Assembly: GCF_000203795.2 (NCBI RefSeq) | Contig: NW_006281103.1 | Location: 1,381,667 to 1,443,824 of the forward strand | From: Batrachochytrium dendrobatidis JAM81 | Taxonomy: Eukaryota > Chytridiomycota > Chytridiomycetes > Rhizophydiales | Direction: 5' to 3' | DNA: 62,158 nucleotides | Shown here: positions 33,806 through 45,253 of the stretch, in pieces | Layout of the letters: every line of letters starts with the position of its first letter | Numbering within the stretch: the first letter of the stretch is position 1 | Translations under genes and position numbers: made by a program | Notes under the pieces: generated by a model | The model's database searches: none | Told to the model about the DNA's origin: nothing | What the model saw: only the letters and a program-made list of their open reading frames with translations

Positions 33806-36800
33806 ATGGGCTGCAACTATTCCACAGAACAGTCGGCTGATATACTTGAAAATAAGAAATCTAAACAGCACGCCATTGCTGCTATCGAAACAGGAAACCT
33901 TTGGCGTAAAAAATGGCTCGAGTTTACTGATGCAATGGAGCAATCACAGTTGACTGGAGCACACTGGGCACAGGTAATATGTTTTCATTCATGTGTTTTT
34001 TTATTGATATGGCTTTGAGTTTAATGGCTGGCTGTCAGCACGAGTTCAACTGGCATCTGTCTTGAAGGTTGACGCGCCAAATGAGCATTCTAATCAATGC
34101 TACTATCAACTATTAAACCAAAAATACTGGCCTCAAACTTACACTGTTGAATATATTATTTATATACAGGATGAAAGCAACGAGCTTCTTAAAGCTTGCT
34201 TTAAATCACTTTCTATCCAATCTACAGAGATCTACATCATCTCACGAGGATTCATTTCTGCTCTTGAAGCACATCTATCCCTTTTACAAGATATTCTGTC
34301 TTTGCAACGAGACTTTCACGCAAGCCTTAAAAGTCGAGCCATTGCAAGACGTCATTTATCCCACATGAAATACCTTGCTCATACCCAATCTAAGCGTACT
34401 GCAACCCGAGATAAACGTCGCATCAATCCAGGCAACTTATCTCCTCATTCATCACACCTCAGTCCATACATCTACAGTGGCGAAGCTATTCATGGCATGT
34501 ATGAGCTTTCAAAATCTAAAGACAAGCTTCAACTTGCTCAGTTTCAGTTTGACGAAATCAACCAAATTGTCGAGTCAAAATTTCAAAGAATTCAGTGGAC
34601 ATGGAATGTGCGTGTGCCTCATATGATTGGAGTCATGATGACTAGATACAGCGAAATGTGGAAAAAGTATTTGGCATTGTTTGAGGATATGCAGCAAACT
34701 GTCAAAATTCATGCATGGCTAGAACCATTAGAATCACCTTCTCCAACACGATCAGCGAATGATTCAAATCGGCTATCAGCAAGTACATCCTCACATCGGA
34801 CTAGAAAGGAGGAGGATATAATTGTAAGACAAACTGTAGTTATCCGTCGATGGGCTGAAATTTTTCGCGACTGTATTACATTATGGAACACCATGTACAG
34901 TTTAGAACAGTTGCATGTGTCGCAGTTAATGATATGGTGGTGCCCGTCGTATTTAGATACATTTCAAAATACTACAGATTCAAAAGTAGTCAAAAAATCG
35001 ACTAAAAAAAGTGGTCAAGTCAATACAATAGATCACCAGCTTGATCTCTCAGACAATACTCAATCCTCATTATGTAAAATACCTAATCCATGTAATATGA
35101 TGTGTACGATTTGGCTCAACGCACTTGAAAAAACGGCAGATTCAGCACTACAGACCTCGATTCATAACGACAAATTCACAAACTCGTTACAAACGACCAA
35201 TAACACCACGGCACCAGTTTCAATTCCATCTTTGGCGAAATCTTTTCATACAATAACCCATGCCTTGACTTTATTTGTCGATACAATTGAAGCGATTGAA
35301 AATCACGAAAAAGGTATTCAAGGCTTAGTGCAAGAAGTTGACACTGCTAATAACTGTGTAAAAAAGTTTAAACAGCAACAAGGAAAGTCTGTTTCACAAG
35401 CAGCATCACAAAAATCCGGCGGTATTCGCCGATTGTATGAAATTTCTCATAATGACGCTAGTGATGCAAAATCTATTATAGATCAATACATTTTTGCTGC
35501 CAACAAAGCCAAATACAAGCTTCATCATGCTATACAAGACAACAGAGCACTTCGAGAAGTCAAACTAGAATCATCTCAAACAGATATTTGGCGATTATTT
35601 GTGCAATCCTCAAAAGAGTTTTATCAGGGATATGCAGATCTAGGACGGATGTTTGAAAATATGAGTGAGAGTACACTTGAATTGGCCTCCTCTATGTCTC
35701 AGACAAAGTCATCATTATCTTTTAGTCAAAGACACACCTTTCCTGTTACTACTACACTTGGTAAATCCTATAACACATTTTCGCCCACAACTCGAACTCG
35801 CTTTGGTGGTCCAAACGAATCACAGGCTGGAGAGCATTATAGTCGCGTTGAATCCATTTTTTCAGATACGAACAACAGTCTGACTGGTTCGATTTTTTTT
35901 CGAAGTGATCCAGTGTTTCTATCTGATTCATCAATGGAATTCTGTCCTGTAAAAACCAACACATCCATGTCCAATGTCCGTATACCTGGAGGTGGATCCA
36001 CCCAATCACTGAAGCTTGTCAACATGTATGGGTCAATTTCGCGCATGTCTGCAGTAGAAGTTCCAATTGTGACGGTTGATGCACCAAAGGAGTCAGATAC
36101 AGCTGTCGAAGCATCAACTAGCTCCATTTCAATTCCCTCAAATCAGGAATCCGAAACTCCTTACGTGGGTCGTACATCAATTCGTCAAAAATCATTGATG
36201 AACAATGGAGTATTATTGTCGCCAATTGTTTCAGCAGAAAATATAACCGACGTATGTACTCACTCATTTTCAGAAACTAATATATATTCCAAAAAATTGG
36301 ATTTGACGCCGGCAACTCATGGCAAAAGCGATTTGAAAAATACTACGTGGACTACATTGAGTGAATCCACCTCGCCAGCCCAATCTCTGCCTCGGGCAGC
36401 TCAAGCGTATTTATCTGCTCCAGTCACACTTAGTTCGAGCGATCTAACCAAGATCCAAACGAGTTCCACTGAATTGCCTGACATGTCTAGCAACCCAAGT
36501 ACATCATCACTCACTTCTTCAAAAACTCCACTCACAAAACTGTATTCGCCACATACATATTCTGCACCCACCACTTTATTGAAAGAAAATGTACCGCAAT
36601 CAAAATGGAAAGGAAAGTCGGCGACTTTAAAGTGTAATACGAAAATTCGTGATGCTGAACTGTTTTCTATAAAAAAGGAATCGGCATCAAGTATTCAGAC
36701 AGTTCCAACTCTTGCAACGGTTTCAATCAAGTCACACACAGAAGCCCAGCACGTATCAATTCAAGTAGTTGACAATGAGGTTTCATTCCCGAGTGTTACT

Positions 36801-37772
36801 GCCATGGGTAGTATACAAGCGAAAATGCAACAGAAATCGAATACGGATAGTAAATATGGCAGCAATGGTCTAAATGCAAGTACTGAGCCTGAATCGAATA
36901 CTAGTAGAATAGAAAATACTTTGATGTTGGCGCCTATTAGTGATTCGGTAGATACTGAATGCATACGTGATCTCGAGACTCATACCGACAAACCCAAAGT
37001 CGCGACAGTAAAAAGTATGCCATTTTATACTCCACCTACGGCAATCCAACCCAGTAAACAGCAGGATTCAAGCCCCAAAGATCTATCCCAAGCTGACTCA
37101 CCCACCAAAAATAGTACTACGGATATGGCTGTATACTCTGTTTTTAATACCACGACATCACCTACCCAGAAGCAGTTGAATATAAACTCTGATACAAATG
37201 TAAATGATAGTGCATCAGGTTTATCCATCAACTCTCCCTCACATATGGAATTCACGTCTCGTTCATTTACGAATCTGGCCAATTCATCCATGCCAAACTC
37301 GCCTACTGAATCCAACCCTTCTTCAACCAAGCCAAGTAGATATACATCAGCAGTGATTGAGCCCCATTTCAAACAATCAGGAATAACCAATCGGCTACAC
37401 CCACCTCCACCACCTTATACTATTGTACCTGATCAATTCAAAAATCAAGTATCACACACTTCAGCAGTAGATACAGGTGCTCGAGTGTCGTCGAGTCCCA
37501 GTTTATTATTGTGGACAAATTTGATTCCACATCCACCTTCAGGCACACCTTCTCACATCCATACCACAAAAAGACAATATCGAGTAGATTCTACCCAAAA
37601 CAGTAGTAAATCAGATTTGGAGCACCCCACTTTATCCGCATCGACGGATAACTGGCCTATTCGACATCGAAGTGCCCAACTCCTCAGCAATAATACATTA
37701 CCTCGAGGCTTGAGGAAGCCGCCTCCACCTATTCCAAAAATGATTCAAGTCGATCAACCCAACACATGTTAA
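33806..37772 (+). CDS. large signalling/scaffold protein with N-myristoylation motif, helical (BAR-like) region and SH3-type proline motifs
   Basis: Two exons, 33806-33973 and about 34068-37772, give roughly 1290 residues; the acceptor TTGAAG|GTT is the only nearby one that keeps frame. The start MGCNYSTE fits an N-myristoylation signal with an adjacent Cys for palmitoylation, so membrane attachment is likely. Residues of about 60-260 and 350-600 are rich in long amphipathic helices (for example LEAHLSLLQDILSLQRDFHA, YSEMWKKYLALFEDMQQTVK, HTITHALTLFVDTIEAIENH), suggesting BAR/F-BAR-like bundles, though I cannot name a family. The second half is Ser/Thr/Pro-rich and likely disordered. It has HPPPPPYTIVPDQF and, at the very end, LRKPPPPIPKM, which look like proline-rich ligands for SH3 or WW domains. 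A role in cortical actin or membrane shaping is inferred from this layout only. Confidence 0.7.
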
Positions 37773-37934
37773 CTATCCCTTTATCCAAATCATCACATCC
37801 ATACCCAAACTAAAACATAAATCTACAACACCAACATAGTATAGCATGTATTTATTGATGTTGGAATGTGTAAAAACACACAGCTAGCGACAACGAGGAT
37901 AGAGAATTGAAAGAAGATTATCAGTAATTTTGAT

Positions 37935-38225
37935 ATTGTTTTTTGGGCATATTGATAGTCTGTCGTTGATTTGGATAACAGGATCATCCATCACTCGCGT
38001 TTTCTGTATTGCGACCAGTTTGCTAAATGACTTGCTGCTCCTCTTGATTCAATACAGGACAACACCACTTATTGGTCTTGTTTTAGCGCAAAAGTTTCGG
38101 TATTCTATTTATACAGTTTATACGCCAATCTAAAACAATTGTGCAATTTTACAAAGAATTTACGGTTTTGATATGATGTCATGGTAGCCTGTTTGATATT
38201 ATCAGAGTGGTTTCAAGCATGATGA
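37935..38225. repeat. interspersed repeat, copy 2 (pair of 5785-6070)
   Basis: About 290 bp align with 5785-6070 in the same orientation with scattered substitutions and small gaps. The best stretch ends AATTTTACAAAGAATTTAC..GTAGCCTGTTTGATATT..AAGCATGATG. No terminal inverted repeats or target duplication are obvious. It lies directly beside the MITE-like element, so the two could be parts of one larger composite. Confidence 0.6.
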
Positions 38226-38376
38226 AAGTGGAGTTTTCTATCCAACCAAATGTATATTTCTCATTCCCATTTTTGTTGGCTGTGACTTACGAGTGGTCGT
38301 AATACATATTTCAAGCCCAACATTGTTTAAAAGCGTAATATGTAAATTATGCAATAAAGGGGTATATAAATATTTA

Positions 38377-38863
38377 CAGCCGTATTCACGTAAAACGGTA
38401 CATTGGATCAGGATGCCAGAGTACATCATAAGCAGCAGGTATCATGACATGATGAGTGCCAGCTTGCACTAAATTTACTGGTAAATAGTGACTTTCTGAA
38501 CTTTTTGGCAGAGTTGGCTGGCATGAAAACAATCGTTGCATTCTTGATATTGCTTTCCTGAACTAGAGCGCGAACATATCCGACTTGGGATACAACAAAG
38601 AGTTTCGAGTTTGATTGAAAGCTCAAACTCAATATCTGGATTGCAATATATGAATTTGGTTTCAGACTTGTTGATTGTGCAATGTATGGCTATGTCAAAA
38701 GTGTGGAAAGAAATAGCTAGTTTGGCTTTGTATAGACGTTGTGTTTACTGGATAAGCAGTCAATTTGTAGTGGAAAGACGCAACAAATATTCAACCATTG
38801 TTTATCTCAACGAGGCAGTCGCTACAAGATAGATACAAGTGTTTTATTTTACGTGAACACAGC
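38377..38863. mobile_element. MITE-like element with TA-flanked terminal inverted repeats (copy A, 487 bp)
   Basis: The left end reads TA then CAGCCGTATTCACGTAAAA. The right end reads TTTTACGTGAACACAGC then TA, whose complement is GCTGTGTTCACGTAAAA. The ends match at nearly every position over ~18 bp and the element is flanked by TA, as for Tc1/mariner insertions. No transposase is encoded. Internal marks are CTAGAGCGCGAACATA, TGTGCAATGTATGGCTATG and CGAGGCAGTCGCTACAAGATAGA, which recur in copy B and in relics elsewhere in the window. This looks like a non-autonomous DNA transposon. Confidence 0.65.
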
Positions 38864-39907
38864 TATATTCCCATTTTCTAAAATATGATTACAAACCTTT
38901 TATCGTAGCATGTTCTTGGCTTTATAAACAAGAAATAAATATTCAGGGCATACCTGTCAGTATAGTATGCTTTGCTTTACCACTACTGCAGCATGCTCGA
39001 GTTGATGTTTATCGATGTACCTATTAGCATAAATGTATTGTTTCACATGACTGCAAGATGTCACTGTTTGCATGATGGATGTATAGCTTTCAGACACGTG
39101 GATGTTTCAAGTGCAATATACTGAGCTAGGGGCATCTGTCGTGAAATGACCAATACTGTTCTCGCTATTGCTAGCTGGTATAAAAAGCTAGTTTGCAACA
39201 TATGGACATTTTGAATTGAGTAGCCGACCATATCTGGGTATGCCTAATATGGAAAAGCGATAGACTGATTAGTGCATTGTCAGCATAAAGTCGTGTGGAT
39301 CAATTATTTGAACCTGATAAATCTGTAATTACAGGCTCATGATGGCTGAGATAGATAAGATCAATATAAATCATCTGGGATTGATGAGGTGGTTTGTAGT
39401 TAGTATCCAAGCATATTATGAAACATGATTACAACTTTTAAATAGTCCACGCTTGATGTATGCCATGAGATCCATAGCAACAGCTCCAATACGGAGTAAT
39501 TATCAGCAACAAACAGCCATTCAAGCCAATCTGGAATCTTCAGTTATGCATTCAAGCCACCACTGTCCCTTATCGCGGCAATTTTTGCTCAGCCAGCTCC
39601 GAGCCAAAGCCGACTAACTCGACTATTCACAAGTTGTATGAACCACCGCCACCACCAATATGCTTATCTTGCCGTGATTTTTGACATCACGAAACACGAC
39701 TCGAGTCTGATGGAAGCAATCGACACTTGCCAGTGAATTTGCAGGTAGCTTAGCATAGAATCAAACAAACAGATCAGCATTGAACAACAAAATATCCACC
39801 CAGTATTTTATCGTAGCCACCGGTCATACTCGTAGCATCGCCGCATCCAATTGATAAAAGCTACTTTTGAACTTTCTGATATATACAATATTCTTCAAAT
39901 CACTACA

Positions 39908-42079
39908 ATGAGCTCCTATGCTGTACCATTACAACCATTGATGCTTACAATGCCTACTCGAACAGAGCATGGACTAACCTCTCACTCATACAAGTCTGAT
40001 CGAGCATCTCTGTCACCACAATCGCTTGCTCATCGTACAGGGTGTGATCGTCAATCTTATCCCGATGTAGATGTTGATGCTGCTTCGGTGTTGGCATCGC
40101 TCACCAAACCACAAAGCATCCCTACTGACTCAACCCGACCATTCCAACGCACCCAAGATTTACAATCCTTGCAGTCTACCCTGTCCTGTTCTGCACATCT
40201 TCCTACGGTACCATCCAATGGGCCCAGCATGTCCTCGACATCCCCAAAGTTACATCATATATCACAGCATCTCTCGGTCACTCATAGCGTCGCTCCTGTA
40301 CCCGATATGCATTCAATTTCAGATACCCAAACTGTAGGGGCAGATTCAAGCACCACACTTACTCATGACAGCGCCGTAGTACTGCCTCGCCTCTACCGTA
40401 CATCAATAGGATCTCTGCATCAACGCACAGCCAGTGATCCGTATTTCTATTCTAAATCCACCACGCCATCATTTAAGAATGGCCGATACCACAAACACAT
40501 CAATCACCATCCGTGTGACCAAGACCATCTGGATGACTATACTCGAACCACCCATGCCAACTGCCATATAGAGGCAGTAGATAAGCCATATATTAAACAG
40601 ACAGAAGCTACAGGAACTGCAGATAAATCTTTATTGATGCGTGACGGATCAACTGTGTCGTCTGTTCGTCCTCCATCTTCAATGTTGGATGATTTGCTTA
40701 AGCGCAAACACTGCGAGGCAACAGATACTGACACTACAAGTGGTTTATCAAGAGGCAGGCCTTTAGAACAACGTACACGAATGAGATCCATGTCGGTTCA
40801 ACTGGGCAATTTCCGTCTTGGAGATATGGAGTCTGACAATTGCCAAAAGTCGAGGTACAATGCATTGCCTTTAAAATCTATGGACTTGCCAATCCAATCC
40901 TCATTGTCTGCAAACAATCAATCGGATCTGCGATTGCGACGAGCATCATGCGACAGATATCCTTCACGCAAGTCTGAACCAGATGTTAGTTGTCCAGACC
41001 AGCAACTAGAATCACAAGACTGTTCTTTGGATCAACTGCCGAAAATCATGAGCCATACTCCCAAATCCAGCAAGTATCTGCTGGCACCTATTGTTGGCAC
41101 TGATAACGATAGTTCCATCAGACAATACTCCCAGCTTGGAGAGGGTAAACTTCCTTCTCTGGCTCAGATGCTGGGTTCAACTCCTCGCTATGAATCTGAG
41201 CAACAGACTGTTAATTCCAACATTCACGCTCCAATGCTGTCTGTTAAAAAAACGCATGGCGACGCTATGGAGGGTTTGAACATGAGAGAACCATCACCTC
41301 GGACTGTCCATCTCTCTCATCCAAGCCAGCAGCAACAGCAGGAGCAATCACAAAGTCCTTTTCAATATCATGGATCAGTGACCTCGCACGCAACTTCATT
41401 GCCTATTCCATGGACTGCAAATCATCCTGGCATTGCAATAGAGTCAACACAGACTCTCAATGCTCTGCATTATCAGACGGACAAGCGCGAGCCACTGGTG
41501 TCTTATACAAACAAATCAACACTCGCTTGTGAACCCAGCGAGTCCAGTCGAACCCTCGCAATTGCTAGTAGTGACATCAATCCAGGCAGCGAAAACACTC
41601 GGTCAGCTGAAACAAGCATGGCTTCACATTTCCCCATGAATACAAAGCATCATGGCAGTGGCGAGCATTCTGACTGCTCGAACCACCCCGCCATAAACCA
41701 ACAGAAATATCTACAACAAACTCATGCTCGACCAAATATCCTTCCATTGGGTTTTCAAAAATGCGATTCGCCTCTTCCAAACACAACAACACAGACTGAA
41801 GACGCCAACCGTAAATTTCCATGCAATGTATGTGGAAAGTCATTTACCAGAAAATACAATCTGGATGCTCATCTTCGGAGTCACAATAATATCAAACCCT
41901 ATCTATGTCCTGAATGCTCTGATGCATTTGTAAGAAAACATGATTTGCAACGCCATGTCGTATCTGTTCATAAACGATCAAGCTTTGGTCCGTGTCCCTA
42001 CTGTCATCGCACTTACTCACGATCTGATTCATTTAGAAAGCATATGCGGATGGAGGAAAGGTCTCGAATGACTCAGTAA
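39908..42079 (+). CDS. C2H2 zinc-finger transcription factor (Crz1-like finger set), paralog 1
   Basis: A single exon encodes 723 residues. The frame is open from an upstream TTG at 39851, but the first ATG is at 39908 (MSSYAVPLQP). About 620 residues of Ser/Gln/His-rich, probably disordered sequence precede three C-terminal fingers. Finger 1 is CNVCGKSFTRKYNLDAHLRSH and finger 2 is CPECSDAFVRKHDLQRHVVSVH. The third is degenerate: CPYCHRTYSRSDSFRKHMRM has only one zinc-ligand His. The RKYN, RKHDL and RSDSFRKH helices recall the Crz1/PrzA calcineurin-responsive group, a family-level similarity that does not prove calcium control. A paralog lies convergently 0.5 kb downstream. Long Gln and Ser/Thr stretches could serve as activation regions. 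Confidence 0.85.
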   Translation: MSSYAVPLQPLMLTMPTRTEHGLTSHSYKSDRASLSPQSLAHRTGCDRQSYPDVDVDAASVLASLTKPQSIPTDSTRPFQRTQDLQSLQSTLSCSAHLPTVPSNGPSMSSTSPKLHHISQHLSVTHSVAPVPDMHSISDTQTVGADSSTTLTHDSAVVLPRLYRTSIGSLHQRTASDPYFYSKSTTPSFKNGRYHKHINHHPCDQDHLDDYTRTTHANCHIEAVDKPYIKQTEATGTADKSLLMRDGSTVSSVRPPSSMLDDLLKRKHCEATDTDTTSGLSRGRPLEQRTRMRSMSVQLGNFRLGDMESDNCQKSRYNALPLKSMDLPIQSSLSANNQSDLRLRRASCDRYPSRKSEPDVSCPDQQLESQDCSLDQLPKIMSHTPKSSKYLLAPIVGTDNDSSIRQYSQLGEGKLPSLAQMLGSTPRYESEQQTVNSNIHAPMLSVKKTHGDAMEGLNMREPSPRTVHLSHPSQQQQQEQSQSPFQYHGSVTSHATSLPIPWTANHPGIAIESTQTLNALHYQTDKREPLVSYTNKSTLACEPSESSRTLAIASSDINPGSENTRSAETSMASHFPMNTKHHGSGEHSDCSNHPAINQQKYLQQTHARPNILPLGFQKCDSPLPNTTTQTEDANRKFPCNVCGKSFTRKYNLDAHLRSHNNIKPYLCPECSDAFVRKHDLQRHVVSVHKRSSFGPCPYCHRTYSRSDSFRKHMRMEERSRMTQ

Positions 42080-42608
42080 ACACTAGACTAGAGTGTTTGT
42101 TTTTATTTATTACAGCCGTCTTCATGTAAATGGAACACTTGTATCTTGCAATCACTGCCACTATCTGCTTTGAAATAAATAATGATTAAATGTGTTGTGT
42201 TTTCCTATTAGAATTGGTTTGAATCAATCCTTTAGCAGTGTTTGTCATATGATGTATCCAATGGCAGTTTACACTAAAATCCTCGATATGCATTGTACAA
42301 TCCAAGTATTGGATTTGGCTGTTCATCCAACTCGCATGTTCGCGCTCTAGTTCAAGAAATGTAGTGTCACTCATCCCACGAGATTGGCTGTTTATTATAT
42401 ACTTACACCCCTACCCAATACCCATTTCATGTAACCAAGACTATCATAAAAAAACTAATGCTTTAATAGCTTACTTTTCAGTAGCTCACTTCTATACCAT
42501 ACAACAATGATGCTATCCAATAGTGTAAAATAACCTAATCGATTCGAGCCTTGATAATTCAACACTCTTTTTTTTTTCAAACTTGACACGCATGATGCAG
42601 TGTTGAGA
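42080..42608. repeat. convergent intergenic region with diverged MITE-like element (copy C, from 42113)
   Basis: Between the 3' ends of the two zinc-finger genes lies TA followed by CAGCCGTCTTCATGTAAATGG (42111-42133). After it comes CACTTGTATCTTGCAATCACTGCC, which matches the complement of copy A's right end (CACTTGTATCTATCTTGTAG..ACTGCC). Further in, GCATTGTACAATCCAA and GTTCGCGCTCTAGTTCA also match copy A in reverse orientation. The copy is therefore inverted and diverged; its far end (around 42365-42430) is uncertain. The two genes' polyadenylation regions must lie in or beside it. Confidence 0.55.
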
Positions 42609-45253
42609 CTATTCGACTTGACGTGAACAGGTAAAAAAATGTCGCTTGAATGCATCTTGACGAGGAAACCGAGCACCGCATCCATTGCAAGGTCCATACC
42701 GTAGTGATTTATTGTGCACACATGATACATGTCGTGTCAAGTCATGTTTTCTATTAAATGTTTTACTACAATGCGGACATACTTCAGGACGTTCGCCTAA
42801 ATCATACAATGTTAGATCAATCATATGATGTTTTAAAGTGTAAATTATTATTTACCTGTATGTGTGCGTTGATGTGCGTCGACATTGTATTTGCGTGTAA
42901 ACCACCGATCACATCCAGAAAACTCGCAATAGTATCGTCGTTTGACGCCTGATGAGGATGCTGGTTTGGCTTTTTCAACAGGTTTGGTGTAGCTCGTTGA
43001 ACCAAGCAAATCAACACAATCAAAGTTGATGTCCTGTGGTGATGGATCTGAGCCATACACCCCACCCTGTTTGATAAGTGGTGGAAGTGAATGTGGCATC
43101 GTCAACAGTGATGGCAGAGGTGGAAGCATGTGTAGATCAGTTTTTGTAGAAGAATGTGCCTGCTGCTGCTGAAAATGGGGTGGAGATAAAACAGTGCATG
43201 TAGATGGCGACAACTTGAGCAAATTCTGTGGTGGAGAAGTACGGTTAATGTTCATCATTTGATGCCAAGATTGAGCAGAGGAATCGGTTGACATGATGGA
43301 AGTATGTCCAAATACGGTTGATCCTCTGTTTTCGCAACTCGTATCGCTTAATGCATTGCCACTATTTGGGTAAGCATTAGCAGTAGACGTGGTGGGATTG
43401 ACGTGGACACCAAAAGGCAAAGTAGATCCATTCATGTCAGCCGTAGCAAGCGTATACAATGCCATTGAATACCCTTGCACGTTTGGGGATGGCTCAAAAG
43501 ATTCAGCAATGCAAGGAGTTCGTGTAGGGCTCTTGGATGATACTGGACATCCTTGCTGACTTGATGTATGTGCAAAGGAAGCGTTAGTAGCTGCTGCATC
43601 CATCCAGGCAGCGTTTTTATTCTGGTCGTGATCATCCACAAGCAAATCTATCATTGAATTAGGAGCACCATTATGATGGCCGATACTTGCACTATGGCTT
43701 TGTGTCTGGCGCATATCAGGAATTTTTGCATCTTCCTTTAAAGCATATAAACCTGATATGGATCTATATGGTTGAAGAACAGATTGTCGCTGAGTAGGTA
43801 TGGGATTGACACAATCTTTAAAGCCATTTGAAACGGCAAGCGCATCTTCCTTTGAAGAGATTGCTGTTCCAAGAGTAGTAAAAGAGTTGGAGGTCGAAGG
43901 AGTTGTAGTAACTATATTTCCCATGACAGGCATGGGCAAAATCAATCGGTCAATCACGTCGCAATCAGTGGTATTCAATGGTTGTGAATACAGTCCAGGT
44001 TGCGGCCCAGTTGCCATGGACATGTTTGGATGTAAAATTCGCGGTGAAGATAAAAGTTCTGGAGCAGAGATACTCGACACTGTACAAGTTGCCGGCCATC
44101 CTAGCTCGGTATCTATTGCTAGAGAATGCCTGCGATTAAGAATCGAGTAAAAGAGAGATGCAGATTGATGTTGAGACTGCGACTGCTGGGGAAAAATTGA
44201 CAAAGAAGGCGTTGGTCCAGACGGAGATTTTCGACAAGTCATTGCTATGGTTTGAGGAGATGTATAGGCGGTTGAAGCGCTTATAGAATTCTGTATATCA
44301 GGAGTGGTTGCAGTGGGCAATGATGAGTTTGAAGCAAGCTCAAACGTGTTGGGTTGAGATTCTGCAGTAGTAGGTTTGAATAGATCCAAAGAAAGATACA
44401 CTCCAGATTGAGAAATGTCTGCTACAGATTGCCGCATATTATTGTGGTGATTCTGGTGTAGAAGCTGTCTGGTGTAGTTCATATTATTCGGAACATGCAG
44501 ATACTGAGGCGAGTAAAAATCACCTGAAGCAGTCAAATCAATTTTGCTGTCAACTTGGGTAGAACTCGCGCCATCACTGTTTGATATGGTTAACGATGGA
44601 GCAATTGTTGGTATGGAAGCAGGAACATCCACTTGTTGAGTATCTACCATGGAAGCATTTTGAATAAGTTGATGTTGTTGTGACAAGCCATGCTCATTTT
44701 TTTGAGCAGGATACGCAGTATGGTTGGGGTATTGCAAGGCTTGGTAATCCTGTCGAGGAATGCTTTGTGATGGCTGCTGCAAAAAATAAACAACCGCAGG
44801 TGACGATGCAGATTGAGAACCAAGCTGAAATGGTGTCTGAGAGGATGACGATGAATTAGCAAGAGAATGATCAAGATGCTGATATTTGTGCTGCTGCGGA
44901 TAGTATGGCCGATGGCCTGAAGAGGCATGCCTTGAATGGGATATCCAGCACGAGTCATCCACCACGGGCCCACTTACACGAAGACCATGTTGGTTCTGTT
45001 TCTGTTGTTGATCCGGCAAGGGCAACGGTGGAACTTGGTAATTGAAAGTACTGCCACAAGTAGATGAGCCTGTTCCACAGGCGTACATGGAGGCAGATAT
45101 ATGACCATTGCTACTCATTGGTCTGTGCAACTGGGGATTTTCATGGCGTTGTACTGGCGCATTTAGATTCAAGTTATTGGTGAATATCGGGGGTTCTGCC
45201 TGGTTTGCCGTGTCGGCAAAGTACAGGGGTTGTGCTGACCTTGTTGAATGCAT
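42609..45253 (-). CDS. C2H2 zinc-finger transcription factor (Crz1-like finger set), paralog 2
   Basis: Two exons, 45253-42856 and 42796-42609, give 861 residues. The intron falls inside the linker between fingers 1 and 2 and restores TGERPEVCPHC. The ~780-residue N-terminus is Gln/Ser/His-rich and likely disordered. Fingers: CEFSGCDRWFTRKYNVDAHQ with RTH; CPHCSKTFNRKHDLTRHVSC with VH; and CNGCGARFPRQDAFKRHFFT with a final Cys, a C2HC variant. Finger helices RKYN, RKHDLTRH and RQDAFKRH parallel those of the gene at 39908, so the two are paralogs in convergent orientation. The other gene has no intron in the finger region. Upstream lies nearly 4 kb without a clear gene, suggesting complex regulation. 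Confidence 0.87.

Larger units (their letters stand above)
37773..39907. other. 2.1-kb gene-poor region with two interspersed repeats
   Basis: This region lies upstream of a zinc-finger gene. It contains repeat copy 2 (about 37935-38225) and a full-length MITE-like element (38377-38863). The remaining ~1 kb (38870-39907) is unique as far as I can see and probably holds the promoter and 5' untranslated region of the zinc-finger gene. Short open frames here lie within repeats or lack any family resemblance. Confidence 0.6.

Noticed and set aside
34155..34175. A possible 24-nt intron (GTTGAATAT to ATACAG) in the BAR-like gene
   Set aside because: Too short for splicing; the frame reads through without a stop.
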